Part shown: positions 8,118-15,750 of the stretch, piece after piece | Numbering within the stretch: the first letter of the stretch is position 1 | How the letters are laid out: each line of letters opens with the position of its first letter | Origin: an uncultured Collinsella sp. | Lineage (GTDB): Bacteria; Actinomycetota; Coriobacteriia; Coriobacteriales; Coriobacteriaceae | Direction of reading: 5' to 3' | DNA: 64,000 nt | NCBI GenBank assembly: GCA_958353395.1 | Contig: CATWSG010000004.1 | Location: 73,146 to 137,145 of the forward strand | The notes under the pieces: generated by a model | Database searches by the model: none | Seen by the model: the letters and a program-made list of their open reading frames with translations, nothing else | What the model was told of the DNA's origin: nothing | Made by a program: the position numbers and the translations under genes

Positions 8118-9407
8118 CTAGCAGATGCAGCCGTCGGCAAGCGTCTGCTTACCGCCGACAAACACATCGGTGGCACGACCGGTGAGCGTGCGGCCGGCAA
8201 AACCGGAGTTCTCGGCGCGCGACTCGTAACCGTCCTCGCCAACCGTCCAGGTGGCGGACGCGTCGAACACGGTCAGGTCGGCAACGGAGCCCGCCTTGAC
8301 CTGAACCTGGTCGAGACCCAGGATCTCACGCGGTTTGATGGCCATGAGCTCGACCATGCGGCCCATGCTCATCTTGCCCGTGTTGACCAGCTCGGTGAGT
8401 ACGAGCGACAGCGAGGTCTCGAGGCCGATCATACCAAAGGGCGCAAGCTCGAACTCGCGGGCCTTCTCCCACGGGGTGTGGGGAGCGTGATCGGTGACGA
8501 TAGCGTCGACGGTGCCGTCGATGACGCCCTGACGGATGGCCTCGGCATCCTCCTCGGTACGCAGCGGCGGGTTGACCTTGAGCGAGGTGTTGTAGGTCTC
8601 GTCCAGGTCGTTCTCGGTCAGGAACATGTGGTGCGGGGTGGCCTCGCAGGTAACCTGAACGCCGGCGGCCTTACCGGCACGCACGAGCTCGAGACCGTGA
8701 GAGGTGGAGATGTGCTGGATGTGCAGCTTGGCACCGGTCAGCTTGGCGATCTCAATGTCACGGGCGATCTGGAGCTCCTCGCCGGCAGCCGGCCAGCCCT
8801 CGAGAGCCAGACGGGTCGAAACCTTGCCCTCGTTGATCTGGCCGTGGCCGACCAGGTCCTCGTCCTGGCAGTGGCTCATAAAGACCTTGCCGAACATCTT
8901 GCCGTAGTCCATGCAGCGACGGAGCATGCCCGCGCCCTGCACGCCACGACCGTCGTCGGTGAAGGCGACGGCGCCGTGGGCGACCATATCGCCCATCTCG
9001 GACATGGCCTCGCCCTTAAGACCGCGGGTCATGGCGCCCGACGGATAGACGCGGCAGTGACCGACCTCGGCAGCACGGGACTTGACGAACTCCACAACGG
9101 TGCCGTTATCGGTGACGGGATCGGTATTGGGCATGGAGCACACGCCGGTAAAGCCGCCCTTGGCAGCTGCGCGGGTGCCGCTCTCGATGTCCTCTTTGAC
9201 CTCGTAGCCGGGCTCGCGAAGGTGAACGTGCATATCCACCAGGCCGGGGACGAGGTACTTGCCGGAAAGGTCGCGGACCTCGGCTCCCTCGACGGCGAGA
9301 TTCTCGCCGACCTCGGCGATCTTGTCGCCGTCAATCAGGACGTCAACGACACCGTCAAGCTCGACGGACGGGTCGACGACGTGGGCATTCTTAAGAAGCA
9401 AGGCCAT
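8118..9407 (-). CDS. pyrC: Dihydroorotase
   Basis: Zinc amidohydrolase that cyclises carbamoyl aspartate to dihydroorotate. 429 residues from the ATG at 9407, which has GGAGG 8 bases upstream and overlaps the end of pyrB by 17 bases. The metal-binding DMHVHLREPG puts His at 60 and 62, and TDHAPHTPWEK near 305 supplies the catalytic Asp region. The length and class I features match the long Gram-positive type rather than the short E. coli type. Confidence 0.96.
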   Translation of the reverse strand: MALLLKNAHVVDPSVELDGVVDVLIDGDKIAEVGENLAVEGAEVRDLSGKYLVPGLVDMHVHLREPGYEVKEDIESGTRAAAKGGFTGVCSMPNTDPVTDNGTVVEFVKSRAAEVGHCRVYPSGAMTRGLKGEAMSEMGDMVAHGAVAFTDDGRGVQGAGMLRRCMDYGKMFGKVFMSHCQDEDLVGHGQINEGKVSTRLALEGWPAAGEELQIARDIEIAKLTGAKLHIQHISTSHGLELVRAGKAAGVQVTCEATPHHMFLTENDLDETYNTSLKVNPPLRTEEDAEAIRQGVIDGTVDAIVTDHAPHTPWEKAREFELAPFGMIGLETSLSLVLTELVNTGKMSMGRMVELMAIKPREILGLDQVQVKAGSVADLTVFDASATWTVGEDGYESRAENSGFAGRTLTGRATDVFVGGKQTLADGCIC

Positions 9408-10335
9408 TATCGGCACCTCCAAGCAGCAGATACAGGATAGCCATACGCACGCAGATACCGGCGTAGACCTGCTCCAGGATGACGGAGCGTTGCGGGTGGT
9501 CGGCCATATAGGAGTCGAACTCGACACCGCGGTTGATGGGGCCCGGATGGCAGATGATCGCATCGGGCTTCATGAGCTTCTCGCGGTCCTTGGTCAGGCC
9601 GAAGAGCTTGTGGTACTCGCGAATGGTCGGGAACGGGGCACCCTCGAGACGCTCCTGCTGCACGCGCAGCATGTAGACGACGTCCAGCTCGGGCAGGACG
9701 GAATCGAGGTCGCTCGTCACGTGGTCGCAGCCCAAGACCTCGGGCGACGGCGGCAGCAGCGTGCCGGGGGCGACGGCGTAGGTCTCGCAGCCCATGAGCT
9801 TAAGGGCGGGGATCAGCGAGCCGCAAACGCGGGAGTGGGCGATATCGCCGACGACGGCGACCTTCAGACCGTGGAAGTCACCCTTGTGCTCCCAGATGGT
9901 GTACAGGTCGAGCAGGGCCTGCGTAGGATGGTTGTGCTTGCCGTCACCGGCGCAGATGACGCTTGCGGGCGAGTTCTGAGTGACGATGTAGGGAGCGCCG
10001 GCGTGCTTATCGCGCACGACAATGCAGTCGATCTTGTAGGCGTTGAGGGTCTCGACGGTGTCGACGAGGCTCTCGCCCTTGACCGTGGAGGTCGAGGAGC
10101 CGCCAAAGTTGAGGCTGTCGGCCGAAAGACGCTTCTCGGCGAGCTCGAAGGAGCTGCGGGTGCGCGTTGAGGGCTCGTTGAACATATTGACGATGGTCTT
10201 GCCCTTGAGCGTGGGGACCTTCTTGATCGCACGCTCGTTGACCTCGGAGAACGCCTTGGCGGTCTCGAGGATGAGCTTGATGTCCTCTTCGGAGTACTCG
10301 GTAATGTCGATCAGGTGCTTATGGTTGAACGCCAC
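9391..10335 (-). CDS. pyrB: Aspartate carbamoyltransferase catalytic subunit
   Basis: Joins carbamoyl phosphate and aspartate, the committed step of pyrimidine synthesis. About 314 residues from the GTG at 10335, 8 bases after a strong GGAGGTGA. An in-frame GTG at 10347 sits inside that site and is unlikely. The carbamoyl-phosphate motif NEPSTRTRSSFE lies near 49, with STSTVKGES after it. No regulatory pyrI gene is nearby, so control is probably through PyrR. It follows pyrR with a slight overlap of its upstream signals. Confidence 0.96.
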   Translation of the reverse strand: MAFNHKHLIDITEYSEEDIKLILETAKAFSEVNERAIKKVPTLKGKTIVNMFNEPSTRTRSSFELAEKRLSADSLNFGGSSTSTVKGESLVDTVETLNAYKIDCIVVRDKHAGAPYIVTQNSPASVICAGDGKHNHPTQALLDLYTIWEHKGDFHGLKVAVVGDIAHSRVCGSLIPALKLMGCETYAVAPGTLLPPSPEVLGCDHVTSDLDSVLPELDVVYMLRVQQERLEGAPFPTIREYHKLFGLTKDREKLMKPDAIICHPGPINRGVEFDSYMADHPQRSVILEQVYAGICVRMAILYLLLGGADNGLAS

Positions 10336-10339
10336 GGTA

Positions 10340-10924
10340 CTACTCACCTCCCAGCGGCGCGGAGCCCACGTGGGAACCCGGCGCGACGTCGTTAATCTCG
10401 ACGGCGGTGTGGCCGTCGACTTCTTTCATATATAGGTGCACGTTCTCCTCATGCGACGAGGGAACGTTCTTGCCGACAAAGTCCGGCGAGATGGGGAGCT
10501 CGCGGTGACCGCGGTCAACGAGAACTGCCAGCTCAATACGGCTCGGACGGCCCAGGTCCATGACGGCGTCGAGAGCGGCGCGAATGGTACGGCCCGTATA
10601 CAGGATGTCGTCCACCAGCACGACGCGCTTGCCGTCGACGCTAAAGGGAATGTTGGTGGCGTGGATCGCGGGAGCGAAATTGGTAGCGTAGTCATCGCGG
10701 TAGAAGCTGATGTCCAGGCTGCCGAGCGGAACGTCGACGCCCTCGATCTCCTTGATCTCCTCGGCGAGCTTCTTTGCCAGAAGGTCGCCGCGCGTGACGA
10801 TGCCGACCAGAGCGAGGTCTTCACAGCCCTCGTTGCGCTCGAGAATCTCGTGCGCGATGCGGGTCATCGCTCGATTGACGGCGGTCTCGTCCATGATGAC
10901 CGCCTTGGGGGAAGTCGTGCCCAT
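10340..10924 (-). CDS. pyrR: PyrR regulator / uracil phosphoribosyltransferase
   Basis: RNA-binding attenuation regulator of pyr genes that also has a phosphoribosyltransferase fold. 194 residues with the PRPP-binding loop VVLVDDILYTGRT near 100-112. ATG follows AAGGAG. First gene of pyrR-pyrB-pyrC-pyrK-pyrD-pyrF; the genes for carbamoyl phosphate synthetase and pyrE are not in the window. The upstream leader has a terminator, consistent with PyrR-controlled attenuation. The C-terminal 20 residues run beyond the usual family end. Confidence 0.95.
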   Translation of the reverse strand: MGTTSPKAVIMDETAVNRAMTRIAHEILERNEGCEDLALVGIVTRGDLLAKKLAEEIKEIEGVDVPLGSLDISFYRDDYATNFAPAIHATNIPFSVDGKRVVLVDDILYTGRTIRAALDAVMDLGRPSRIELAVLVDRGHRELPISPDFVGKNVPSSHEENVHLYMKEVDGHTAVEINDVAPGSHVGSAPLGGE

Positions 10925-10963
10925 CGATCTCCTTCCTCACATGTCTTGACTGCTGACACAGTC

Positions 10964-11060
10964 AAAAAAATAGATGCCCGACCGCTTAAAGCGGACCAGA
11001 CACCCACAGGAAAGTCTGCTCTTTGGCAGCTATGTAATTCCATGTGGGTATCTCGTACCC
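10964..11060 (-). promoter_or_regulatory. pyr operon leader with attenuator-like terminator
   Basis: Upstream of pyrR the minus strand forms ACCCACA...TGTGGGT around an inner CTGC-CAAAGA-GCAG hairpin (about 11001-11050). Next comes CCGCT-TTA-AGCGG (10982-10994), and about 11 bases later TTTTTTT (10964-10970). This has the layout of a leader with an alternative structure followed by a terminator, as in PyrR-controlled operons. The exact PyrR anti-antiterminator consensus of Bacillus is not evident. Confidence 0.6.
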
Positions 11061-11078
11061 CTTTAATGGTCAAGGGAT

Positions 11079-11084
11079 AGTGTA
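11079..11084 (-). promoter_or_regulatory. Possible -10 of the pyr operon
   Basis: TACACT on the minus strand just upstream of the leader hairpins is the best -10 candidate; no good -35 lies at 16-18 bases. A TTGACC just downstream lacks a matching -10. Confidence 0.3.
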
Positions 11085-11179
11085 GCCAACCTCGAGCTTA
11101 ATTGCGAGCATAAATACAGAGCAATCCGTAAACGGAGCCCAATGCTCCATAAACCTATATATATATTTGTGGGACGAGC

Positions 11180-11208
11180 TTGAAAACGCACGCACGAGCT
11201 GGCATAAT
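11180..11208 (+). promoter_or_regulatory. Upstream plus-strand promoter before rpmB
   Basis: TTGAAA (11180-11185), a 17-base spacer and CATAAT (11203-11208) make a near-consensus sigma70 promoter, predicting a start near 11215, about 160 bases before rpmB. It may give rpmB a second, longer leader or drive a short RNA. Confidence 0.6.
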
Positions 11209-11313
11209 CCCCTCTGCTGCACGCAAATCGGATCTACGTCCAGGGCCGTGGCGTGAGCACTATCGCCAAAAGAGGAATATCTCTGTGTAGATTGCGCACA
11301 GGGAGCGACTTCT

Positions 11314-11323
11314 GTGCTATAGT
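11314..11323 (+). promoter_or_regulatory. Proximal rpmB promoter (extended -10)
   Basis: TGCTATAGT (hexamer 11318-11323) is an extended -10 with no good -35 at normal spacing. Predicted start near 11330, giving a leader of about 48 bases before the rpmB ATG. Confidence 0.55.
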
Positions 11324-11377
11324 TCAGGCTTGTTTGTTAACGCGACATGTTCGTTTGTCGCCCAAGGAGGGTCAGTT

Positions 11378-11566
11378 ATGTCCAAAGTTTGCGAAGTTTG
11401 CGGTAAGCACCCCGTTGCCGGTCGCTCCATCAGCCACTCTCACCGCGTCACCAACCGTAAGTTCCGCCCCAACATCCAGCGCGTCTACGTCGTCGTCGAT
11501 GGTCACCGTCGCAAGATGAACGTTTGCTCCACCTGCCTCAAGTCTGGCAAGGTTGCGCGCTCCTAA
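11378..11566 (+). CDS. rpmB: 50S ribosomal protein L28
   Basis: Large-subunit ribosomal protein. 62 residues, zinc-ribbon form with CEVCG near the N-terminus and CSTCLKSG near the C-terminus. ATG at 11378 follows AAGGAGG; upstream in-frame starts lack a site. Single-gene unit on the plus strand with its own promoters and a strong terminator. Four cysteines suggest a zinc-binding paralogue type rather than the Cys-less form. Confidence 0.96.
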   Translation: MSKVCEVCGKHPVAGRSISHSHRVTNRKFRPNIQRVYVVVDGHRRKMNVCSTCLKSGKVARS

Positions 11567-11634
11567 ATAAGGTCTTACCAACAAGTACCTCGGACTCTCC
11601 GGGTCAAAGACCTCGCGTTCACATAGAACTTACC

Positions 11635-11667
11635 AAAGGCGCCCTCCCCTACGGAGGGCGCCTTTTT
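11635..11667 (+). terminator. rpmB terminator
   Basis: AAAGGCGCCCTCC pairs with GGAGGGCGCCTTT around CCTAC, followed by TTTTT. Strong intrinsic terminator 70 bases after rpmB; the A run on the other side could also stop minus-strand reads. Confidence 0.93.
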
Positions 11668-11670
11668 GCA

Positions 11671-11915
11671 CTCATTGGGGACAGACTTATATGAGGGTTT
11701 GCAGATGTCAAAGGGATCATAGCGCAGCTGGTATGCCTTGTAACTAACGGTACGCCTCGAGCGAGTCGGACGCACCTTACACGGGATTGAAATGGATGTA
11801 ATCGAGTAGCTGCACCGCCTGTATGTCCGACTCAACCGCGACCCGCGAATAGCGATTATCAAACAGATGTCCCGTTTTCCCATTGAAATACTCATGAGAG
11901 TCTGTCCCCAATGAG
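11671..11915. mobile_element. Small inverted-repeat element with RAYT transposase remnant
   Basis: Bounded by 25-base inverted repeats (11671-11695 and 11891-11915) that match at 22 positions, including a perfect 16-base core TCATTGGGGACAGACT. Between them, on the minus strand, lies a fragment of a REP-associated tyrosine transposase. No clear target duplication flanks the repeats. The element sits in the gap between the rpmB terminator and adhE. Such GGGGACAGACT repeats are known next to RAYT-type transposase genes; that this copy is non-autonomous or dead is inferred from its size. Confidence 0.65.
11777..11899 (-). pseudogene. REP-associated tyrosine transposase fragment
   Basis: About 40 residues in one frame read EYFNGKTGHLFDNRY and then LLDYIHFNPV before a stop. 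This matches the C-terminal part of Y1/IS200-like RAYT transposases (typically a Phe-Asn-x-Lys-x-Gly-x-Leu-Phe segment and Tyr-Ile-His-x-Asn-Pro-Val). The N-terminal HUH motif and catalytic Tyr region are missing and the right inverted repeat cuts into the frame, so it cannot be functional. Confidence 0.65.
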
Positions 11916-11947
11916 CGAGGCGATGCAGCAGGCAGATAGTTTTTGTT

Positions 11948-11975
11948 AAAACGCTTCATTTTATTGAAGCGTTTT
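11948..11975. terminator. Hairpin upstream of adhE
   Basis: AAAACGCTTCA (11948-11958) pairs with TGAAGCGTTTT (11965-11975) over a 6-base loop: a perfect 11-base-pair stem with A and T ends on both sides, about 48 bases before the adhE -10. It may be a bidirectional terminator isolating adhE, or a regulatory dyad. The preceding TTGTTAA resembles a Rex half-site, but a second half is not present. Confidence 0.5.
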
Positions 11976-12022
11976 AGTGTGCCTTTTAGAGGAATCTTAC
12001 CGTTCGCCGAATAATTTCTTGC

Positions 12023-12028
12023 TATCAT
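12023..12028 (+). promoter_or_regulatory. Likely -10 of adhE
   Basis: TATCAT with a predicted start near 12035, giving a leader of about 34 bases. No good -35 at usual spacing, suggesting activator dependence or another weak element. Confidence 0.4.
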
Positions 12029-12068
12029 GCAAGACGTAGGGTAAATCTCCGATCGCAAGGAGACACAA

Positions 12069-14717
12069 ATGGTGAAAAAGTCACCGAAAAACACTACTCC
12101 CGCAATTGTGGACAACGTAGAGGCGCTTGAGGCTAAGCTCGCTCAGATGCGAGAGGCCCAGGCGCTTTTTGCTACGTACACGCAGGAGCAGGTCGACAAG
12201 ATCTTCTATGAGGCCGCCATGGCCGCCAACAAGGCTCGTATCCCGTTGGCGAAGATGGCCATCGAGGAGACCGGCCGCGGCGTTCTTGAGGACAAGGTCA
12301 TCAAGAACCACTACGCCGCAGAGTACATCTACAACGCTTACAAGAACACCAAGACCTGTGGTGTCCTGGAGCGCGACGAGGCTTACGGCATCACCAAGGT
12401 CGCCGAGCCCATCGGCATCGTGGGCGCCGTCATCCCGACGACCAACCCCACCTCCACCGCGATCTTCAAGACGCTGATCTGCCTGAAGACCCGCAACGCC
12501 ATCATCATCTCCCCGCACCCGGCTGCCGCCAAGTGCACCATCGCCGCCGCCAAGCTCGTGCTTGACGCCGCCGTCAAGGCCGGCGCCCCCGAGGGCATCA
12601 TCGGCTGGGTCGATGTCCCCTCCATCGAGCTGACCAACATGGTCATGCGCGACGTCGACATCATCCTCGCCACCGGTGGCCCGGGCATGGTCAAGGCCGC
12701 TTACTCCTCGGGCAAGCCCGCCCTTGGCGTTGGCGCCGGTAACACCCCGGTCGTCATCGACGAGACCGCCGACGTGCTGCTCGCCGTCAACTCCATCATC
12801 CACTCCAAGACCTTCGACAACGGCATGATCTGCGCTTCCGAGCAGTCCGTGACTGTCATCGACAGCATCTATGACCAGGTTAAGGCCGAGTTCCAGAAGC
12901 GCGGCTGCTACTTCGTCAAGCAGGGTGCCGAGATGGAGGCCCTGCGTGCCGCCATGTTCAAGAATGGCGCTCTCGATCACCGCATCCCCGGCATGGCCGC
13001 TGCCAAGATCGCCGAGCTCGCCGGCATCGAGGTTCCCGCCAAGACCAAGATCCTGATCGCCGAGGTCACCTCCACCGACCCCGCCAAGGAGGAGTTCTCC
13101 CACGAGAAGCTCTCCCCGGTCCTGGCCATGTACCACGCCAAGGACTTCCAGGAGGCCGTCGACAAGGCCGAGCACCTGGTGCTCGCCGGTGGCCCGGGCC
13201 ACACCGCCTCTCTGTACGTGCACCCCGCCCAGGCCGAGAAGATCAGCCTGTTCGAGCACGTCATGAAGGCCTGCCGTATCGTCATCAACACCCCGTCCTC
13301 GCACGGTGGCATCGGTGACCTGTACAACTTTGGCATGAAGCCGTCTCTGACCCTGGGCTGCGGCTCCTGGGGCGGCAACTCCGTCTCCGAAAACGTTGGG
13401 GTGAAGCACTTGATCAACGTTAAGACTGTGGCCGAGCGCCGTGAGAACATGCTGTGGTTCCGCGCTCCCGAGAAGGTCTACTTCAAGAAGGGTTCCACGC
13501 CCGTCGCCCTCGACGAGCTTGGCAACGTCATGGGCAAGAAGCGCGCCTTCATCGTCACCGACCAGTTCCTCTTCAAGAATGGCAACACCCGCGCCATCGA
13601 GGCCAAGCTCGACGAGATGGGCATCGCCCACGACTGCTTCTACGACGTCGAGCCCGATCCGTCGCTGCAGTGCGCACGTCGCGGCGCCAAGCAGATGGCT
13701 CTCTTTGAGCCGGACGTCATCATCGCCGTCGGCGGTGGCTCCGCTATGGACGCCGGCAAGATCATGTGGATGATGTACGAGCACCCCGAGTGCAAGTTTG
13801 AGGACATGGCCATGGACTTCATGGACATCCGCAAGCGTATCTTCACCTTCCCCGAGATGGGCAAGAAGGCCTACTTCGTCGCCGTCCCGACCTCCTCGGG
13901 TACCGGCTCCGAGTGCACGCCGTTCGCCATCATCACCGACAAGGAGACCGGCATCAAGTGGCCGCTCGCCGACTACGCGCTGCTCCCCAACATGGCTATC
14001 GTCGACGCCGACAACTGCATGACCGCCCCGCGCGGCCTGACCGCTGCCTCCGGCATCGACGTCATGACCCACGCCATCGAGTCCTACGTCTCCATCATGG
14101 CTTCCGACTACACCAAGGGCCTCTCCGAGCGCGCTGCCAAGCTCGTCTTTGAGAACCTGCCCTCCAGCTTCACGAACGGCGCCAAGGACCCGCACGCCCG
14201 CGAGGAGATGCACAACGCCTCCTGCATGGCCGGTATGGCCTTCGCCAACGCCTTCCTGGGCCTCAACCACTCCATGGCCCACAAGCTCGGCGCTTTCCAT
14301 CACCTGCCCCACGGCATCGCTAACGCCGTCATCCTGACCCGCGTCATGCGCTACAACGCCGCCGAGGCTCCCGTCAAGATGGGTACCTTCTCCCAGTATC
14401 CTTACCCCAACGCGCTGCACAACTACGCCGAGATGGCCAAGTACTGCGGCATCGAGGGCAAGGACGACAAGGAGGTCTTCGAGAACTTCATCACGAAGCT
14501 CGAGGAGCTCAAGGACTTCATCGGTGTCAAGAAGACCATCGCCGACTACGGTGTTGACGAGCAGTACTTCCTCGACACCCTCGACGAGATGACCGAGCAG
14601 GCATTCAACGACCAGTGCACCGGCGCTAACCCGCGCTACCCGCTCATGAGCGAGATCAAGGAGCTCTACCTGGACGCCTACTACGGCCGCGAGCCCCAGG
14701 ACTACGCCGTCTGCTAG
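12069..14717 (+). CDS. adhE: Bifunctional acetaldehyde-CoA / alcohol dehydrogenase AdhE
   Basis: Reduces acetyl-CoA to acetaldehyde and then ethanol, regenerating NAD in fermentation; related enzymes form long spirosomes. 882 residues, full length. The N-terminal aldehyde dehydrogenase half has catalytic Cys255 in DNGMICASE; the C-terminal iron-dependent alcohol dehydrogenase half has GGGSAMDAGK near 555 and metal-ligand histidines in the NHSMAHKLGAFHHLPHG region near 733-749. ATG follows AAGGAG. Codons end almost always in C or G, much more strictly than its neighbours, which points to very high expression. Lone plus-strand gene with its own promoter, followed 89 bases later by an APH-fold kinase gene. 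Confidence 0.97.
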   Translation: MVKKSPKNTTPAIVDNVEALEAKLAQMREAQALFATYTQEQVDKIFYEAAMAANKARIPLAKMAIEETGRGVLEDKVIKNHYAAEYIYNAYKNTKTCGVLERDEAYGITKVAEPIGIVGAVIPTTNPTSTAIFKTLICLKTRNAIIISPHPAAAKCTIAAAKLVLDAAVKAGAPEGIIGWVDVPSIELTNMVMRDVDIILATGGPGMVKAAYSSGKPALGVGAGNTPVVIDETADVLLAVNSIIHSKTFDNGMICASEQSVTVIDSIYDQVKAEFQKRGCYFVKQGAEMEALRAAMFKNGALDHRIPGMAAAKIAELAGIEVPAKTKILIAEVTSTDPAKEEFSHEKLSPVLAMYHAKDFQEAVDKAEHLVLAGGPGHTASLYVHPAQAEKISLFEHVMKACRIVINTPSSHGGIGDLYNFGMKPSLTLGCGSWGGNSVSENVGVKHLINVKTVAERRENMLWFRAPEKVYFKKGSTPVALDELGNVMGKKRAFIVTDQFLFKNGNTRAIEAKLDEMGIAHDCFYDVEPDPSLQCARRGAKQMALFEPDVIIAVGGGSAMDAGKIMWMMYEHPECKFEDMAMDFMDIRKRIFTFPEMGKKAYFVAVPTSSGTGSECTPFAIITDKETGIKWPLADYALLPNMAIVDADNCMTAPRGLTAASGIDVMTHAIESYVSIMASDYTKGLSERAAKLVFENLPSSFTNGAKDPHAREEMHNASCMAGMAFANAFLGLNHSMAHKLGAFHHLPHGIANAVILTRVMRYNAAEAPVKMGTFSQYPYPNALHNYAEMAKYCGIEGKDDKEVFENFITKLEELKDFIGVKKTIADYGVDEQYFLDTLDEMTEQAFNDQCTGANPRYPLMSEIKELYLDAYYGREPQDYAVC

Positions 14718-14736
14718 TTTTTAGCACGGTTTTTTG

Positions 14737-14773
14737 CGGCGGGGGTGCACGGGTGTTTCACACACCCCCGCCG
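14737..14773. terminator. Strong hairpin after adhE
   Basis: CGGCGGGGGTG (14737-14747) pairs perfectly with CACCCCCGCCG (14763-14773), 20 bases after the adhE stop. No T run follows on the plus strand, so it may cap and stabilise the adhE message or reduce read-through into the next gene rather than fully terminate. Confidence 0.55.
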
Positions 14774-14806
14774 TCGCTTCTATCGCATCGTTGAAAGGAT
14801 GCAACC

Positions 14807-15571
14807 ATGCTGCTACCCGATTCCAAGACCGAGCTCGTCCGCCGTGGCAACAAGGTCGTTTACGACCTGGGCGACAAGATCGTCAAGGTCTTTAACGAGA
14901 CCAAGCCTGTCTCCGACGTGTTCAACGAGGCTTTGAATCTTGCCCGCATCAATGAGTGCGGCATCCGCAGCCCCAAGGCTCTCGAGGTTTCCCAGCTCGA
15001 GAACGCCAACGGCTGGGCGCTCGTGACCGAGAAGGTTCCGGGCACCACCCTTGCCGAGAAGATGACTGCCGAGCCCCAGCGCTTTGGTGAGTACCTCGAG
15101 ATGTTCGTCGACCTCCAGATCGAGATCCACGGCTACACCTCCCCGCTGCTCAACCGTCAGCGCGACAAGTTCGCCCGCATGATCGACAGCCTTGATCAGC
15201 TCAATGCCACCACGCGCTACAACCTTCAGGAGCGTCTGGACGGCATGACCAAGGAGTTCAAGGTCTGCCACGGCGACTTCAACCCCTCCAACGTCATCGT
15301 CGGCGACGACGGCCAGCTCTATGTGTGCGACTGGGCACACGCCACCCAGGGCTCCCCTGCTGCCGACGTTGCCACCACCTACCTGCTCTTTGCCCTCAAC
15401 AGCAAGGATCAGGCCGAGGCCTACCTGGAGCTCTACTGCGACCGCGCCGACATGCCCATGCAGGTCGTGCGTCAGTGGACGAGCATCGTCGCCGCTTCCG
15501 AGCTCGCTCGTAAGCGCAACGTGAACGATGAGTTCCTGAAGAACTGGATCGACGTCGTCGATTATCAGTAA
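14807..15571 (+). CDS. APH-fold small-molecule kinase, function unknown
   Basis: Protein of the aminoglycoside phosphotransferase/choline kinase fold. 254 residues. An N-lobe with a nucleotide-binding Lys (DKIVKVFNE near 23-31) precedes the catalytic loop HGDFNPSN at 155-162 and the metal-binding Asp175 in VCDWAHA. Family members phosphorylate antibiotics, sugars, choline or fructosamines; nothing here fixes the substrate, and resistance should not be assumed. ATG follows GAAAGGATGCAACC. It lies 89 bases after adhE on the same strand with no promoter that I can see, so it probably shares the adhE transcript. No signal peptide or membrane segment. Confidence 0.75.
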   Translation: MLLPDSKTELVRRGNKVVYDLGDKIVKVFNETKPVSDVFNEALNLARINECGIRSPKALEVSQLENANGWALVTEKVPGTTLAEKMTAEPQRFGEYLEMFVDLQIEIHGYTSPLLNRQRDKFARMIDSLDQLNATTRYNLQERLDGMTKEFKVCHGDFNPSNVIVGDDGQLYVCDWAHATQGSPAADVATTYLLFALNSKDQAEAYLELYCDRADMPMQVVRQWTSIVAASELARKRNVNDEFLKNWIDVVDYQ

Positions 15572-15606
15572 TATCTGAGCGATTTATTTCGCATCGGAGG
15601 CACAAT

Positions 15607-15650
15607 GGAAAACCCCGCAGTTCGCATGGGCTGTGGGGTTTTCCTTTTAG
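15607..15650 (+). terminator. Terminator after the APH-fold kinase gene
   Basis: GGAAAACCCCGCAG pairs with CTGTGGGGTTTTCC (about 15607-15644), followed by TTTTAG. Ends the adhE-kinase unit. Confidence 0.88.
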
Positions 15651-15669
15651 ATATCAAGGATGCTAAAAG

Positions 15670-15720
15670 ATAAAAGGACGGCCCCACATCTCCCCGATCT
15701 GGAGAAATGCGGGGCCGTCC
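15670..15720 (-). terminator. Terminator after proS
   Basis: Minus-strand GGACGGCCCC (15711-15720) pairs with GGGGCCGTCC (15676-15685), with an inner ATTTCTCC/GGGAGAT arm, then TTTTATC. Ends the pyrH-to-proS operon, facing the terminator of the opposite strand. Confidence 0.9.
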
Positions 15721-15750
15721 CACATATCGAACTACAAGCGAAATCGTCAA

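Larger units (their letters stand above)
11085..11377. other. Divergent intergenic region between pyrR and rpmB
   Basis: AT-rich spacer with no supported gene. It holds a GGAGC-CCAAT-GCTCC hairpin (11139-11153), an alternating TA run near 11157-11166, two plus-strand promoters listed separately, and the start of the minus-strand pyr leader. Confidence 0.7.

Noticed and set aside
8043..9440. 465-codon open frame opposite pyrC
   Set aside because: Low-complexity His/Gly/Leu product with no motif; opposite a clear dihydroorotase gene.
11941..11952. Rex operator upstream of adhE
   Set aside because: Only one TTGTTAA half-site is present; the second half expected for Rex is missing.
12081..14420. 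779-codon open frame opposite adhE
   Set aside because: It is a mirror of the C-ending codon bias in adhE: the predicted protein is Gly/Val/Asp/His-rich, without recognisable domains, and the adhE frame is certain.
14807..15571. Aminoglycoside resistance gene
   Set aside because: The fold fits, but the family is broad and neither context nor residues support an antibiotic substrate.
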